Of a DNA stretch of 64,000 nucleotides, positions 1 to 8,868 are shown piece by piece. A program made the translations under genes and the position numbers. A model generated the notes under the pieces. That model made no database searches and was not told where the DNA came from. It saw only the letters and a program-made list of their open reading frames with translations. Position 1 is the stretch's first letter. Every line of letters starts with the position of its first letter. Origin of the DNA: Cryobacterium breve (GTDB lineage Bacteria; Actinomycetota; Actinomycetes; Actinomycetales; Microbacteriaceae); contig NZ_CP075584.1 of assembly GCF_027594785.1 (NCBI RefSeq), forward strand, positions 434,001 through 498,000, given 5' to 3'.

Positions 1-948
1 GCCGCGTCGGAGGTCAGCAACCGGATGCTCCAGCGCCCGGTCGCCGCGCTGGCCGCCGCGCGCGGGAAAGGCGACGAGGCCGACGCGCAACGGCGCGTTG
101 CCAGCACCCTTGTCGAACTGCGCGGCACGATCGAGGACCTCGACCCGTCCAGGGCCGATGGCGGGGTCGCCCAGTTCCTCCTGAACCTGATCCCCTTCCG
201 GGACAAGCTCCGCAGCTATTTCGCCCGGTACGCCTCCGCACAGAGCCAGCTCAACAAGATCATCCACTCGCTCCAGAACGGCCAGGACGCCCTCCTCAAG
301 GACAACGCCGCCGTGGAGGGGGAGAAAGTGCGGCTCTGGGAGACGATGAACCGCCTGCAGGAGTACGCCCTGCTCACGAGCGCACTCGACGCCCAGCTCG
401 TGGAACAGATCGACACGGTCAGGACGACCGACCCGGCCAGGGCGGACGCGCTCACGAGCGATCTCCTCTTCACGATCCGCCAGAAGCACCAGGACCTGCT
501 GACCCAGCTCGCCGTGAGCGCCCAGGGGTACCTCGCCCTCGACGTCGTGCGAAAGAACAACGTGGAACTCATCAAGGGCGTTGAGCGGGCAACGACGACG
601 ACCATCTCCGCCCTGCGCACGGCAGTGATCGTCGCACAGGCACTGGCCAACCAGAAGCTCGTCCTCGACCAGATCACCGCCTTGAACACGACGACCTCGA
701 ACCTGATCGTATCGACCTCGCAGATGCTCAAGACCCAGTCGGTCGCCATCAGCGAGCAGTCGGCATCCGCCACCATCAGCCTCGAATCATTGGAAACGGC
801 CTTCCAGAACATCTACGAGACCATGGACGCCCTGGACAGCTACAAGCTCAAGGCCGTCGCGACGATGGCCCAGACGGTCGACACACTGCAGGCCAGACTG
901 ACCGAGGCGACCGCATACCTCGAGCGAGCCCGGCCGGAAGCCCACTGA
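1..948 (+). CDS. TelA/KlaA toxic-anion-resistance family protein, 5' partial
   Basis: The frame is open to the first base, so the N-terminus lies outside the window; 315 residues are visible. It enters with S-N-R-M-L-Q-R-P, typical of TelA proteins. The rest is almost entirely long polar helices with heptad-like leucines, no membrane segment and a coiled-coil-like C-terminus. The family was first linked to tellurite resistance, but its biochemical role is unsettled. The stop lies two bases before the ATG of the VWA lipoprotein, so the two are translationally coupled. TelA commonly sits beside XpaC in other bacteria, which fits the third gene of this operon. An internal methionine at base 25 is an unlikely start because conserved residues precede it. 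Confidence 0.85.
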   Translation, partial: AASEVSNRMLQRPVAALAAARGKGDEADAQRRVASTLVELRGTIEDLDPSRADGGVAQFLLNLIPFRDKLRSYFARYASAQSQLNKIIHSLQNGQDALLKDNAAVEGEKVRLWETMNRLQEYALLTSALDAQLVEQIDTVRTTDPARADALTSDLLFTIRQKHQDLLTQLAVSAQGYLALDVVRKNNVELIKGVERATTTTISALRTAVIVAQALANQKLVLDQITALNTTTSNLIVSTSQMLKTQSVAISEQSASATISLESLETAFQNIYETMDALDSYKLKAVATMAQTVDTLQARLTEATAYLERARPEAH

Positions 949-950
949 GC

Positions 951-2552
951 ATGCGCCGCCTCCTGAAGAGCCTCGGCCTGGCCATGGTCACGGCGCTGGT
1001 GCTGGCCGGCTGCACGGTTACGCAGCCGAACGAGCAGGACGGCCTGCCCAACGACGCCACGACTCTTCGGGTCCTTGCGGGCAGCGAGGTCAAGGACATG
1101 GCTCCCATCCTGGAGTCTGCGGCAGCCGACCTGGGAATCCGGGTCGTCTTCGACTACACCGGTACCCTCGCCGGAACGGAACTCGTGGCATCCGGTCGTG
1201 CCACCGGTCGTTATGACGCGACGTGGTTCCCGAACAACCGGTACCTGTCGCTGCTTCCCGGTGCCGCCCGGGCCGTGTCCTCGAGTGTCAAGATCATGAG
1301 CTCACCGGTCGTCCTCGGACTCCGGCCGGCGGTGGCGGCCCGGCTGGGCTGGGACACCGCCCCGCCGACCTGGGCTGACCTCGCCGCCGCAGCCGCCGAC
1401 GGCAAGTTCACCTACGGCATGACCAATCCCGCGGCCTCGAATTCCGGGTTCAGCGCCCTGGTCGCCGTCGCAACGGCCCTGTCCGGCACCGGGACCGCGC
1501 TCACGGATGCGGACGTCACGGCGGTCAGTCCTGTACTGACCCGGTTCTTCGCCGGGCAGAAACTGACTGCCGGGTCCTCCGGCTTCCTCGCCGACAAGTT
1601 CGTCGCGGACCCCACCCTCGTCGACGGCGTCATCAACTACGAGTCCGTGCTCCTCGGCCTCGACACCAAGGGCGCACCGCTCAGTATCATCCGGCCGACC
1701 GACGGAGTCGTCACGAGCGACTATCCGCTCACCCTGCTGGCTTCGGCCGACGCCGGCAAGCGCCCGCTCTTCGACAGCCTCACTGCCTGGTTGACCACGG
1801 ACGCCGTCCAGAAGAGGATCGTGGCGGAGACCCATCGTCGCCCGGGCGTTCCCGGGATCGACACCGGGTCGGCCTTCCCTGCCGGAATCCTTTTCGAGAC
1901 GCCATTCCCGAACACCCTCGACGTCGCAAACACCCTGATCCAGACCTACCTCGACACGGTGCGTGCGCCCGCACAGACGCTCTTCGTGCTCGACACCTCC
2001 GGGTCGATGGCTGGGGAGCGGCTCACGGCGCTCCAACAGGCGCTCAAGAACCTCGCCGGGGCGGATTCCTCGACGACGGGCGGTTTCGCAGCATTCCGCA
2101 ACCGAGAACGCGTGACCCTGATCCCGTTCAGCACCGCCCCGGACGCCCCGACCATCGTCGACGTGCCTGCGGCGGACAAGACCGAGGCCTTGCAACGGAT
2201 CCGTCATGTCGCGGACGGGCTCTCCGCGGACGGTGGCACGGCCATCTACGCCTCGCTGGAGCGCGCCTATGCGCTGGCCCGGCAGCAGAAGGCGGAGCGA
2301 CCGGACACCTTCGTCTCGATCGTGCTGATGACCGACGGCGAGAACACCGACGGGGCCACGGCGAAGGACTTCGCGGAGTACTACGGGGCCCAGGACGCGG
2401 ACACCCGCTCGATTGCGACCTACGTCGTGCTCTTCGGCAACGGCAACGTGGAGGAGCTCACCGGCGTGGCGAAGCTCACGGGAGGCCAGGCCTTCGACGC
2501 GTTGAACGGCGACCTGTCGAGCGCATTCCAGGACATCCGTGGGTACCAGTAG
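951..2552 (+). CDS. Substrate-binding and VWA domain lipoprotein
   Basis: 533 residues. A signal peptide ends in the lipobox L-A-G-C (Cys about residue 21), so the protein is predicted to be lipid-anchored outside the membrane. Residues about 40-320 resemble a periplasmic solute-binding fold (the G-T-L-A-G-T-E-L stretch and following). Residues about 340-530 form a von Willebrand A domain with a complete MIDAS motif D348-T-S350-G-S352, and the L-M-T-D-G-E-N segment that follows in such domains. The ligand is unknown. It starts two bases after the TelA stop and overlaps the next gene by 14 bases, so the three genes form one operon. The metal-binding VWA surface suggests an adhesion or assembly role on the outer face of the membrane; this is inference. 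Confidence 0.85.
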   Translation: MRRLLKSLGLAMVTALVLAGCTVTQPNEQDGLPNDATTLRVLAGSEVKDMAPILESAAADLGIRVVFDYTGTLAGTELVASGRATGRYDATWFPNNRYLSLLPGAARAVSSSVKIMSSPVVLGLRPAVAARLGWDTAPPTWADLAAAAADGKFTYGMTNPAASNSGFSALVAVATALSGTGTALTDADVTAVSPVLTRFFAGQKLTAGSSGFLADKFVADPTLVDGVINYESVLLGLDTKGAPLSIIRPTDGVVTSDYPLTLLASADAGKRPLFDSLTAWLTTDAVQKRIVAETHRRPGVPGIDTGSAFPAGILFETPFPNTLDVANTLIQTYLDTVRAPAQTLFVLDTSGSMAGERLTALQQALKNLAGADSSTTGGFAAFRNRERVTLIPFSTAPDAPTIVDVPAADKTEALQRIRHVADGLSADGGTAIYASLERAYALARQQKAERPDTFVSIVLMTDGENTDGATAKDFAEYYGAQDADTRSIATYVVLFGNGNVEELTGVAKLTGGQAFDALNGDLSSAFQDIRGYQ

Positions 2553-3177
2553 CGTGTCGCGGTGGCTCGCCTCCACCAAGAACATCGTCGGTTCGGCATT
2601 GGGCCTCGCGGCACTCGGCGCGCAGGTCGTCGTCGGCCTCGGCCCGCTGTGGCCCGGTGTCGTCGTCGCGATGTACCTCGTCGGTGCGCTCGTCGCACCG
2701 CGCGACAGGATCGACCTGCGGCCCGGACCATTGCACGGGAACGGGGGAGTGGCGTCAGCGGCGGACCTCGCCGCCCAGCTGGCCGTGTTGAGGCGATCGA
2801 TGACGGCGGAGAACCGCCGCCTGCCTGACGAAGCGACCGCGCGGCTCGCCCGGATCCTGGACGCCCTCGATCAGATTGTCGCCCGCTGGACGGATCTCAC
2901 CGAAGCGGCTGACCAGGCCCACACGGTCGAGCAGATGATCCTCGACTATCTGCCCACGTCGATCCAGCGCTTCCTGAACCTGCCACGCAGCTTTGCCATC
3001 GGGAGCCGGATCGAAGGGAAGAAGACGGCCCAGGACGAACTGATCGAGCAGCTCGACCTGCTCGAGACCGAGAGCGATCGCATCCGTACCGCGCTCTACG
3101 CGAAAGATCTCGCTGCGCTCGAAGACCAGAGTCGCTTCCTGCGCGAGAAGTTCGGCCGATCTGAACTGGACCTGTAG
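2539..3177 (+). CDS. Membrane-anchored XpaC-like protein of the TelA operon
   Basis: 212 residues from GTG 2539, or 207 from GTG 2554; both overlap or abut the preceding stop. Residues about 12-55 hold two closely spaced hydrophobic segments (I-V-G-S-A-L-G-L-A-A-L-G; G-V-V-V-A-M-Y-L-V-G-A-L-V-A) and then a basic turn. The remainder is a cytoplasmic helical region ending in a coiled coil (residues about 160-205). This layout, plus the neighbouring telA, matches the XpaC family ('5-bromo-4-chloroindolyl phosphate hydrolysis' family), whose true role is unknown. The assignment rests on layout and context more than on a diagnostic motif. The gene ends one base before the convergent reductase gene. 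Confidence 0.6.
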   Translation: MGTSSVSRWLASTKNIVGSALGLAALGAQVVVGLGPLWPGVVVAMYLVGALVAPRDRIDLRPGPLHGNGGVASAADLAAQLAVLRRSMTAENRRLPDEATARLARILDALDQIVARWTDLTEAADQAHTVEQMILDYLPTSIQRFLNLPRSFAIGSRIEGKKTAQDELIEQLDLLETESDRIRTALYAKDLAALEDQSRFLREKFGRSELDL

Positions 3178-3178
3178 G

Positions 3179-3808
3179 TCAGGCGAGTCCGGGAAGAGGC
3201 ACCGGCGGCGCCGGTGGGACCGGGGCGGCGGGGCGATAGGTCGCGATGATGACGCCCGTGCTCGTCGTCCGGCTGTCGACGAGGTCGAGGGACGCAGAGG
3301 GACCGCCATCGGGGAAGAGGCGTCGACCCGTGCCGAGCACGAGCGGGTGGATGAGGAGGGTGTACTGGTCGATCAGGCCCCAGCGCATCAGGGCGCGGAC
3401 GAGTTCGCCGCTCCCGAGGATGACGATGTCCTTGCCGGGCCGCTCACGCAGTTCCGCCACGGTGGTCGTGGCCTCGCCGTTCAACAGGATCGAGTTGTTC
3501 CAGGCCAGGGGGCCGGGAAGGGTCTTCGACGTCACGTACTTCGGGATGTTGTTGATGACCTCGGTGTACGGGTTGTCCAGGGTCATTGCCGGCCAGATCG
3601 AGGCGAAGTCCGCGTACGTCTTGCGTCCGAAGAGCAGGGCGTCTGCGTCGCCGATTCCCGCTGCCATGACGCTGCCCATCACCGAGTCGGCATAGGGCTG
3701 GGCCCAGCCGCCGAGGTCGAAGCCGTCCCTGCGATCCTCGTTCGCCCGGCCGGGCGCCTGCATCACGCCGTCGAGGGTCACGCTGTTGGTGACCACGATT
3801 CTGCTCAT
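3179..3808 (-). CDS. Dihydrofolate reductase family protein (RibD C-terminal type)
   Basis: 209 residues, cytosolic. It begins S-R-I-V-V-T-N-S-V-T-L-D-G, the usual first strand of RibD_C/DHFR-like reductases. It continues with D-A-L-L-F-G-R-K-T-Y (NADPH-binding region) and K-D-I-V-I-L-G-S-G-E-L-V (second nucleotide loop). These proteins reduce unidentified substrates with NADPH; true folate reduction is not implied. It is monocistronic and faces the TelA operon. About 230 bases separate its start from the divergent repeat-protein gene; I see no operator there. Confidence 0.85.
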   Translation of the reverse strand: MSRIVVTNSVTLDGVMQAPGRANEDRRDGFDLGGWAQPYADSVMGSVMAAGIGDADALLFGRKTYADFASIWPAMTLDNPYTEVINNIPKYVTSKTLPGPLAWNNSILLNGEATTTVAELRERPGKDIVILGSGELVRALMRWGLIDQYTLLIHPLVLGTGRRLFPDGGPSASLDLVDSRTTSTGVIIATYRPAAPVPPAPPVPLPGLA

Positions 3809-4038
3809 CGAAACTCCTTTCCTCCGTCTGCAAACTTACTGCCCGCCGACGAATCTCCTAATTCGGGGGGACAACGGATCTCCCGTCGCTTCCTGTAGTC
3901 CTCCGATTGCACCAGGACCGAGCGGGTGATGCGTGCCACGGGTCTAACGCCTGTACGGCTGACGAGGGGGATCGGGAACCCGGGGAATCGGGAGACGGAC
4001 CTCTGGAAACCGGGGGACGTGCGCGCTACCGTGGCACC

Positions 4039-4410
4039 ATGAGCGCAATGGATCTGGCCACCCTCCGTCGCCTGGCCGCGGAGGGCAACGAAGAGGCCTC
4101 GAACCGGCTCGTCGAACTCGCGGCCGAGCGCGGCGACCTGGTCGAACTGCGCGCGTTGGTGGATTCCGGCAACGAACTCGCGGGAGAACAGCTCGCGCGG
4201 CTCGCGGGGGAGCGCGGTGACATCGACGAGTTGCGCCATCTGGTCGACGAGGGCAACGAGCTCGCGGCGGACAAGCTCGCCCAGTTCGCCGCGGCGCGGG
4301 AGGACATCGACGAACTGAGCCGTCTTGCCGACGAGGGCAACGAGGTCGCGGCGACACTTCTGACCCAGCTCATCCGGGGGACCGGGTCGGGGAGCGAATC
4401 ATGGCAGTGA
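4039..4410 (+). CDS. Small protein made of about 3.7 helical 28-residue repeats
   Basis: 123 residues, unknown function. The frame is open further upstream, but ATG 4039 starts exactly where the repeats begin. The protein is a tandem array with a 28-residue period: L-R-x-L-x-x-x-G-N-E-x-A-x-x-x-L-x-x-L-A-x-x-R-x-D-x-x-E. Each unit can form a helix pair, as in Sel1-like or HEAT-like scaffolds. The protein is strongly acidic, with no signal or membrane segment. Its last ten bases overlap the VOC gene, so the two are co-translated. A scaffold or inhibitor role is possible but unsupported. Confidence 0.7.
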   Translation: MSAMDLATLRRLAAEGNEEASNRLVELAAERGDLVELRALVDSGNELAGEQLARLAGERGDIDELRHLVDEGNELAADKLAQFAAAREDIDELSRLADEGNEVAATLLTQLIRGTGSGSESWQ

Positions 4411-4754
4411 CGGGCATCGGCGGGCTCTTCTTCCGCAGCAATGATCCGGACACCCGGGCAGCCTGGTACCGGGAGCACCTCGGCATCGAAGCGGGCCAGG
4501 CCGGTGTCTGGCACCAGCAGGCCGGCCCGACCGTGTTCGCGCCTTTTCCCTCCGAAAGTGACTATTTCTCGGAGAAGCAATCGTTCATGCTCAACCTTCG
4601 GGTCACGGGACTCGATGCACTCGCCGCGGAGCTCACGGCGGCGGGCATCCCGGTCGAGCGTCGGCCGGAGTGGGACACGACGGACTACGGCTGCTTTGCG
4701 CGTATCCATGACCCCGAGGGGCTTCCGATCGAGCTGTGGGAGCCACCGGCCTGA
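4401..4754 (+). CDS. VOC (glyoxalase/bleomycin-resistance) family protein
   Basis: 117 residues, one VOC module of two beta-alpha-beta-beta-beta units. Family signatures: the opening G-I-G-G-L-F-F-R-S-N-D-P, W-Y-R-E-H-L-G, and the C-terminal D-P-E-G-L-P-I-E-L-W-E, which carries the metal-ligand glutamate position. Substrate is unknown; members include dioxygenases, glyoxalases and drug-binding proteins. It overlaps the repeat protein by ten bases, suggesting joint expression. A convergent gap with repeats follows. Confidence 0.85.
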   Translation: MAVTGIGGLFFRSNDPDTRAAWYREHLGIEAGQAGVWHQQAGPTVFAPFPSESDYFSEKQSFMLNLRVTGLDALAAELTAAGIPVERRPEWDTTDYGCFARIHDPEGLPIELWEPPA

Positions 4755-4823
4755 ACTGACATGAGTTCGTTCGGACTGACATTAGTTCGTTCAAACTGAC
4801 ATAAGCTCCATTCAAACTGACAT
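4754..4823. repeat. Four tandem copies of a 20-bp unit, possible IS end remnant
   Basis: A/GACTGACAT recurs at 4754, 4774, 4794 and 4815, with periods of 20, 20 and 21 bases. The first two units share AGTTCGTTC after the core. Read on the minus strand the unit begins with TGTCAGTT. Each of the first two units also holds an AACT/AGTT-type inverted pair. The array lies between convergent genes. IS21-family ends are known to carry several such short repeats beginning with TG, so a solo IS end is one explanation. No transposase remnant is visible next to it. Confidence 0.6.
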
Positions 4824-4835
4824 AATGTGCATTAT
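4822..4835. other. AT-rich 14-bp near-perfect palindrome
   Basis: ATAATG-TG-CATTAT is a six-base inverted repeat around a two-base centre, directly after the 20-bp repeat array. It is the most AT-rich spot of this gap and may belong to the same element. Confidence 0.4.
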
Positions 4836-4869
4836 CGGTCATTGTCGGATAGCTGGTTTTCAGGGTTGT

Positions 4870-7237
4870 TCAGGCTCCGACGTACGTCGCGAGGAAGGTG
4901 CCGGTCAGGGTCGACCGGGCGGCGACGAGATCGGCGGGTGTCCCTTCGAACACGATCCGACCGCCGTCGTGGCCGGCACCCGGACCCAGGTCGATGATCC
5001 AGTCGGCGTGTGCCATCACCGCCTGGTGATGTTCGACGACGATGACGGACTTGCCGGAGTCGACCAGCCGGTCGAGCAGGCCCAGGAGCTGTTCGACGTC
5101 GGCGAGGTGGAGGCCCGTGGTCGGCTCGTCCAGGACATAGACGTCGCCTTTCTCGGCCATCTGACTCGCGAGCTTGAGCCGCTGCCGTTCGCCCCCGGAC
5201 AGGGTCGTCAGCGGCTGGCCCAGGCTGAGGTAGCCGAGTCCGACATCCGCCAGCCGCACGAGGATGGCGTGAGCGGCGGGGGTGCGCGACTCCCCCGAAC
5301 CGAAGAATTTCTCCGCCTCGGTGACCGACATCGCGAGAACTTCGCTGATGTCGCGGCCGCCGAGGTGGTAGTCGAGCACGGATGCCTCGAATCGCTTCCC
5401 CTCGCAGACCTCGCAGGTAGTCGCGACGGTGGCCATCACGCCGAGGTCCGTGTAGATGACGCCGGCCCCGTTGCAATTGGCGCAGGCGCCCTCTGAGTTG
5501 GAACTGAACAGGGCCGGCTTCACGCCGTTGGCCTTGGCGAAGGCCTTGCGGATCGGCTCGAGCATTCCGGTGTATGTCGCCGGGTTGCTGCGCCGGGACC
5601 CCCGGATACCGCCCTGGTCGATCGACACCACGTCCGCGCCGGCCGGGATCGACCCGTGTACGAGGGAGCTCTTTCCCGACCCGGCTACCCCGGTCAGCAC
5701 GACGAGCACGCCGAGCGGGATGTCGACGTCGACGTTCTGCAGGTTGTTCTTCGTCGCGCCGCGGATCTCCAGCACTCCCGTCGGGATGCGCACGGTGTCC
5801 TTGAGGCTGGACCTGTCGTCGAAGTGGCGACCCGTGAGGGTGCCGCTGGTGCGGAGTTCCTCGACGGTTCCTTCGAAGCAGACGGTGCCCCCTGCGGTCC
5901 CTGCGCCGGGACCGAGATCGACGACGTGGTCCGCGACGACGATGGTCTCGGGCTTGTGCTCGACGACAAGCACCGTGTTCCCCTTGTCGCGCAGCTGCAG
6001 CAGCAGCGTGTTCATGCGTTCGATGTCGTGGGGGTGCAGTCCGATCGTCGGCTCGTCGAAAACGTAGGTCACGTCGGTCAGCGAGGATCCCAGGTGCCGA
6101 ATCATCTTGGTGCGCTGCGCCTCGCCACCGGACAGGGTTCCGGCGGGCCTGTCGAGAGACAGGTACCCGAGTCCGATCTCCACGAAGGAGTCCAGGAGCT
6201 GGCGCAGCGCGGTCAGGAGCGGCGACACGGACGGTTCATCCAGGCCGCGCACCCAGTCGGCCAGGTCGCTGATCTGCAGGGAGCAGGCATCCGCGATGCT
6301 GATCCCCGAGACCTTCGAGGACCGCGCGGCCGCACTGAGGCGGGTCCCCCGGCACTCCGGACAGGTCGTGAAGGTGACGGCACGATCGACGAACACGCGG
6401 ATGTGCGGCTGCATCGCCTCGCGGTCCTTGGAGAGGAACGCCTTCTGGACCTTGGGGACCAGGCCCTCGTAGGTCATGTTGATGTCCCCCACCTTCACCT
6501 TGACCGGTTCCCGGTACAGGAAGTCCTCGAGTTCCTGCGCGCTGTAGTCCCGAATCGGCTTGTCCGCGTCGAGGAAGCCCGATCCCGTGAAAATCCGCAC
6601 GCCCCAGCCGTCCGGCGTGTATCCGGGAATCGTGAGCGCCCCCTCGTTGAGCGACTTGGCCGCGTCGTAGAGCCTGCGTGAGATCGATGTCGTTGATCGT
6701 TCCCATGCCCTCGCAGCGCGGGCACATGCCTCCGGTGACCGTGAAGCTCCGCCGTTCCTTCACGGTCTTCCCCGCCCGTTCGAGCGTCACCGCTCCTGCC
6801 CCGCTGATCGAGGCCACGTTGAAGGAATAGGCCTGGGGCGAGCCGATGTGCGGCTGTCCCAGCCTGCTGAACAGGATGCGCAGCAGCGCGTTCGCATCGG
6901 TCGCGGTGCCCACGGTCGACCGGGAGTTGGCGCCCATGCGTTCCTGGTCGACGATGATCGCCGTCGTGAGGCCCTCGAGCACGTCCACATCCGGCCGCGC
7001 GAGGGTCGGCATGAAACCCTGCAGGAAGGCGCTGTACGTCTCGTTGATCATCCGCTGCGACTCCGCGGCGATCGTGCCGAAGACAAGCGAGCTCTTTCCC
7101 GAACCGGATACACCGGTGAAGACCGTCAGGCGACGCTTCGGGATGTCGATGCTGACGTCCTTGAGATTGTTCTCCCGTGCTCCCCGCACCCGGATCAGGT
7201 CGTGGACATCGGCGGCGTGCGGAGGAAGGCTCGTCAT
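4870..7237 (-). CDS. UvrA-like ATP-binding protein (UvrA2 type), frameshifted here
   Basis: About 788 residues once one extra base is removed. Two ABC modules are visible. Walker A motifs read [10 protein letters not shown] and [10 protein letters not shown]; signature motifs are L-S-G-G-E-A-Q-R and L-S-G-G-E-R-Q-R. Zinc-finger cysteine pairs C-P-R-C, C-P-E-C and C-A-N-C / C-E-V-C are present. The protein is shorter than housekeeping UvrA (about 950), so it fits the UvrA paralogue class linked to drug tolerance rather than the UvrABC enzyme; that role is inference. The break is at 6673-6674, where the minus strand reads CAGGCTC; CAGCTC restores D-L-T-Q-L-Y-D-A-A. ATG 7237 is preferred over an in-frame TTG at 7249. 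Confidence 0.85.
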
Positions 7238-7321
7238 GGCTCCATTCAAGCAGCATCAAGCACGTCGGCGGGCTTGTGCCATTGCGCCCGAGGTGCCGTC
7301 TTCGCTACAGTCTCGGTGACC

Positions 7322-7342
7322 GAACCCCTCCTTCGGGGGTTC
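7322..7342 (+). other. Leader hairpin upstream of the hdeD-like gene
   Basis: GAACCCC and GGGGTTC form a seven-base stem around a seven-base loop, 21 bases before the start codon. No T-run follows, so it is more likely an mRNA structure than a terminator. Confidence 0.4.
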
Positions 7343-7363
7343 CCAAGTCCGAGGAGCGCAGCC

Positions 7364-7957
7364 ATGTCGAACCCCGTCGCGGTATTCGATCTCACGATCG
7401 ATCCACGGAAACTGAGCAAGTCGGAAGTGACCACCATCCGAACGGCCATGGCCATCGGCGGTGTGGTCGCCGTGATCCTCGGAGTGATGATCCTGGTCTG
7501 GCCCGGCGCGACCCTCAACGTCATCGCCGTGCTCTTCGGCCTCTACTTCCTCGTCGGCGGGATCGCTCGCATCGTCCGCGGCATCGCGATGGCCGGGGGC
7601 AGTGCCGGCGTCCGCGTGCTGAACATCCTGCTGGGAGTGCTGCTGCTGGTCGCGGGCATCGTGGCGATCCGGAATCCGATCGGGTCCCTTGCCGTGCTCG
7701 GTATGGTCATCGGGATCTCGTGGCTGATCGAAGGCGTCGCGGCGCTCGTTGAGACGGCTTCGGATTCCAGCCGATGGTTCGGGATCCTCTTCGCGGTGAT
7801 CAGCATCGTCGCCGGCATCGTGGTGCTGCTGTCCCCCGTCAACTCGCTGGGGGTGCTCGTCGTCGTCGGCGGCGTCTTCCTGATCGTCTCCGGCCTTGTC
7901 CAGCTGGTGATGTCCTTCACCCTCGGCCGTGGAGCGCAGACGACCGTCACCGACTGA
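7364..7957 (+). CDS. HdeD/DUF308 family integral membrane protein
   Basis: 197 residues with six predicted membrane helices in three similar pairs, as in HdeD. Each pair ends in a glycine-rich turn, for example L-F-G-L-Y-F-L-V-G-G and V-V-G-G-V-F-L-I-V-S-G. The N-terminal ~25 residues are cytoplasmic and polar. HdeD is linked to acid resistance in enteric bacteria; in actinobacteria the function is not established. ATG 7364 is preceded by GAGGAG at 7351-7356. It is monocistronic and divergent from the UvrA paralogue. Confidence 0.8.
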   Translation: MSNPVAVFDLTIDPRKLSKSEVTTIRTAMAIGGVVAVILGVMILVWPGATLNVIAVLFGLYFLVGGIARIVRGIAMAGGSAGVRVLNILLGVLLLVAGIVAIRNPIGSLAVLGMVIGISWLIEGVAALVETASDSSRWFGILFAVISIVAGIVVLLSPVNSLGVLVVVGGVFLIVSGLVQLVMSFTLGRGAQTTVTD

Positions 7958-7987
7958 CGTGCCGTCCTGCTTGCGAGTCGTCGCTTG

Positions 7988-8752
7988 CTAGTCGGTGACC
8001 ATGTCCGTGGTGTCCCCGACGTACCGGGTGTTACCCGCGGGAATCGGTTCGACGGCGGCCAGGGCGACCTCCGCGGCGAATTCGCTCACGTTGTAGAGGC
8101 GACCGGCGGCGACCTTGCGGGCGCTCATCGTTCCGGGGCTGGAGCGTTCGAGGAGAGTCGCGGTGACGGTGCCCTCGATGATGTCGCCGGAGACCACGAC
8201 AAAGCCGATGCCCTCGGATTCGAGCTCGGGGATGAGCGCACGCAGGGCGTCCTCCCCCGCTCGCTTGCTCCGTGCGACCGGCACGTACTCCGGCATGGTC
8301 GGGGCGGTCTCGAAGAAGTGCGCCTGGTGGCTCGTGACGAACACGACCCGGGCGCCGGCGCCCAGCAGCGGCCGAACGGCAGCGAGCAGGTTGAGCTGGG
8401 CATCCCGGTTGAGCTTCATCGCGTAATCGGGGGCCATGCCGGTCTCCATGCCACCTGAGGCATTCATCACCAGGATGTCGAGTCCGCCGTATTCCGCCCG
8501 GATCGTGTCGATCATGGCCGTGACGGAGGCCTCATCGGTGAGGTCGGCGCCCGCGGTGATGGCCGTTCCGCCGGCTGCGCGGATGGCGTCGGCGACTTTG
8601 ATGGCCCGCGCCTCTTTGTTGCGGAAGTTGATGACGACGCTCGCTCCGGCCTCCGCGAAGATTCCGACGGTCGCGGCTCCCACGCCCCGGGAAGAACCGG
8701 TGACGAGGACGCGCTGTCCGTTCAGTGAACCTGCGGCAAGTGGGTTGGTCAC
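7988..8752 (-). CDS. Short-chain dehydrogenase/reductase with atypical active site
   Basis: 254 residues, one Rossmann fold. The cofactor loop T-G-S-S-R-G-V-G and the N-A-S-G-G strand are clear, and the arrangement near the second strand (V-V-I-N-F-R-N-K) suggests NADP(H). The catalytic serine region is V-F-V-T-S-H-Q. The usual Y-x-x-x-K is not present: the lysine of S-K-R-A-G-E-D (K163) has Val159 four residues before it, and the nearest tyrosine is Tyr156, seven before. Similar actinobacterial SDRs share P-x-Y-x-P-V-A-R-S-K, so this is probably a subfamily trait. Substrate is unknown. Confidence 0.85.
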   Translation of the reverse strand: MTNPLAAGSLNGQRVLVTGSSRGVGAATVGIFAEAGASVVINFRNKEARAIKVADAIRAAGGTAITAGADLTDEASVTAMIDTIRAEYGGLDILVMNASGGMETGMAPDYAMKLNRDAQLNLLAAVRPLLGAGARVVFVTSHQAHFFETAPTMPEYVPVARSKRAGEDALRALIPELESEGIGFVVVSGDIIEGTVTATLLERSSPGTMSARKVAAGRLYNVSEFAAEVALAAVEPIPAGNTRYVGDTTDMVTD

Positions 8753-8868
8753 GCGAACTCCTCAAATAACGAACTGGGTCTAGCAGAAGACCTTACCAAG
8801 AACCCCGCCCCCGCCCTTGTCGGCACACCTGCTAGTTTGAGAAGGGGAACACAACGGGGAGGGTCACG

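Noticed and set aside
4754-4835. CRISPR array
   Set aside because: The 20-21-bp period leaves no room for spacers and no cas gene is nearby.
4870-7237. UvrA paralogue as a true pseudogene or as UvrA of UvrABC
   Set aside because: The only lesion is one AGCT-type extra base, and the protein is too short for housekeeping UvrA.
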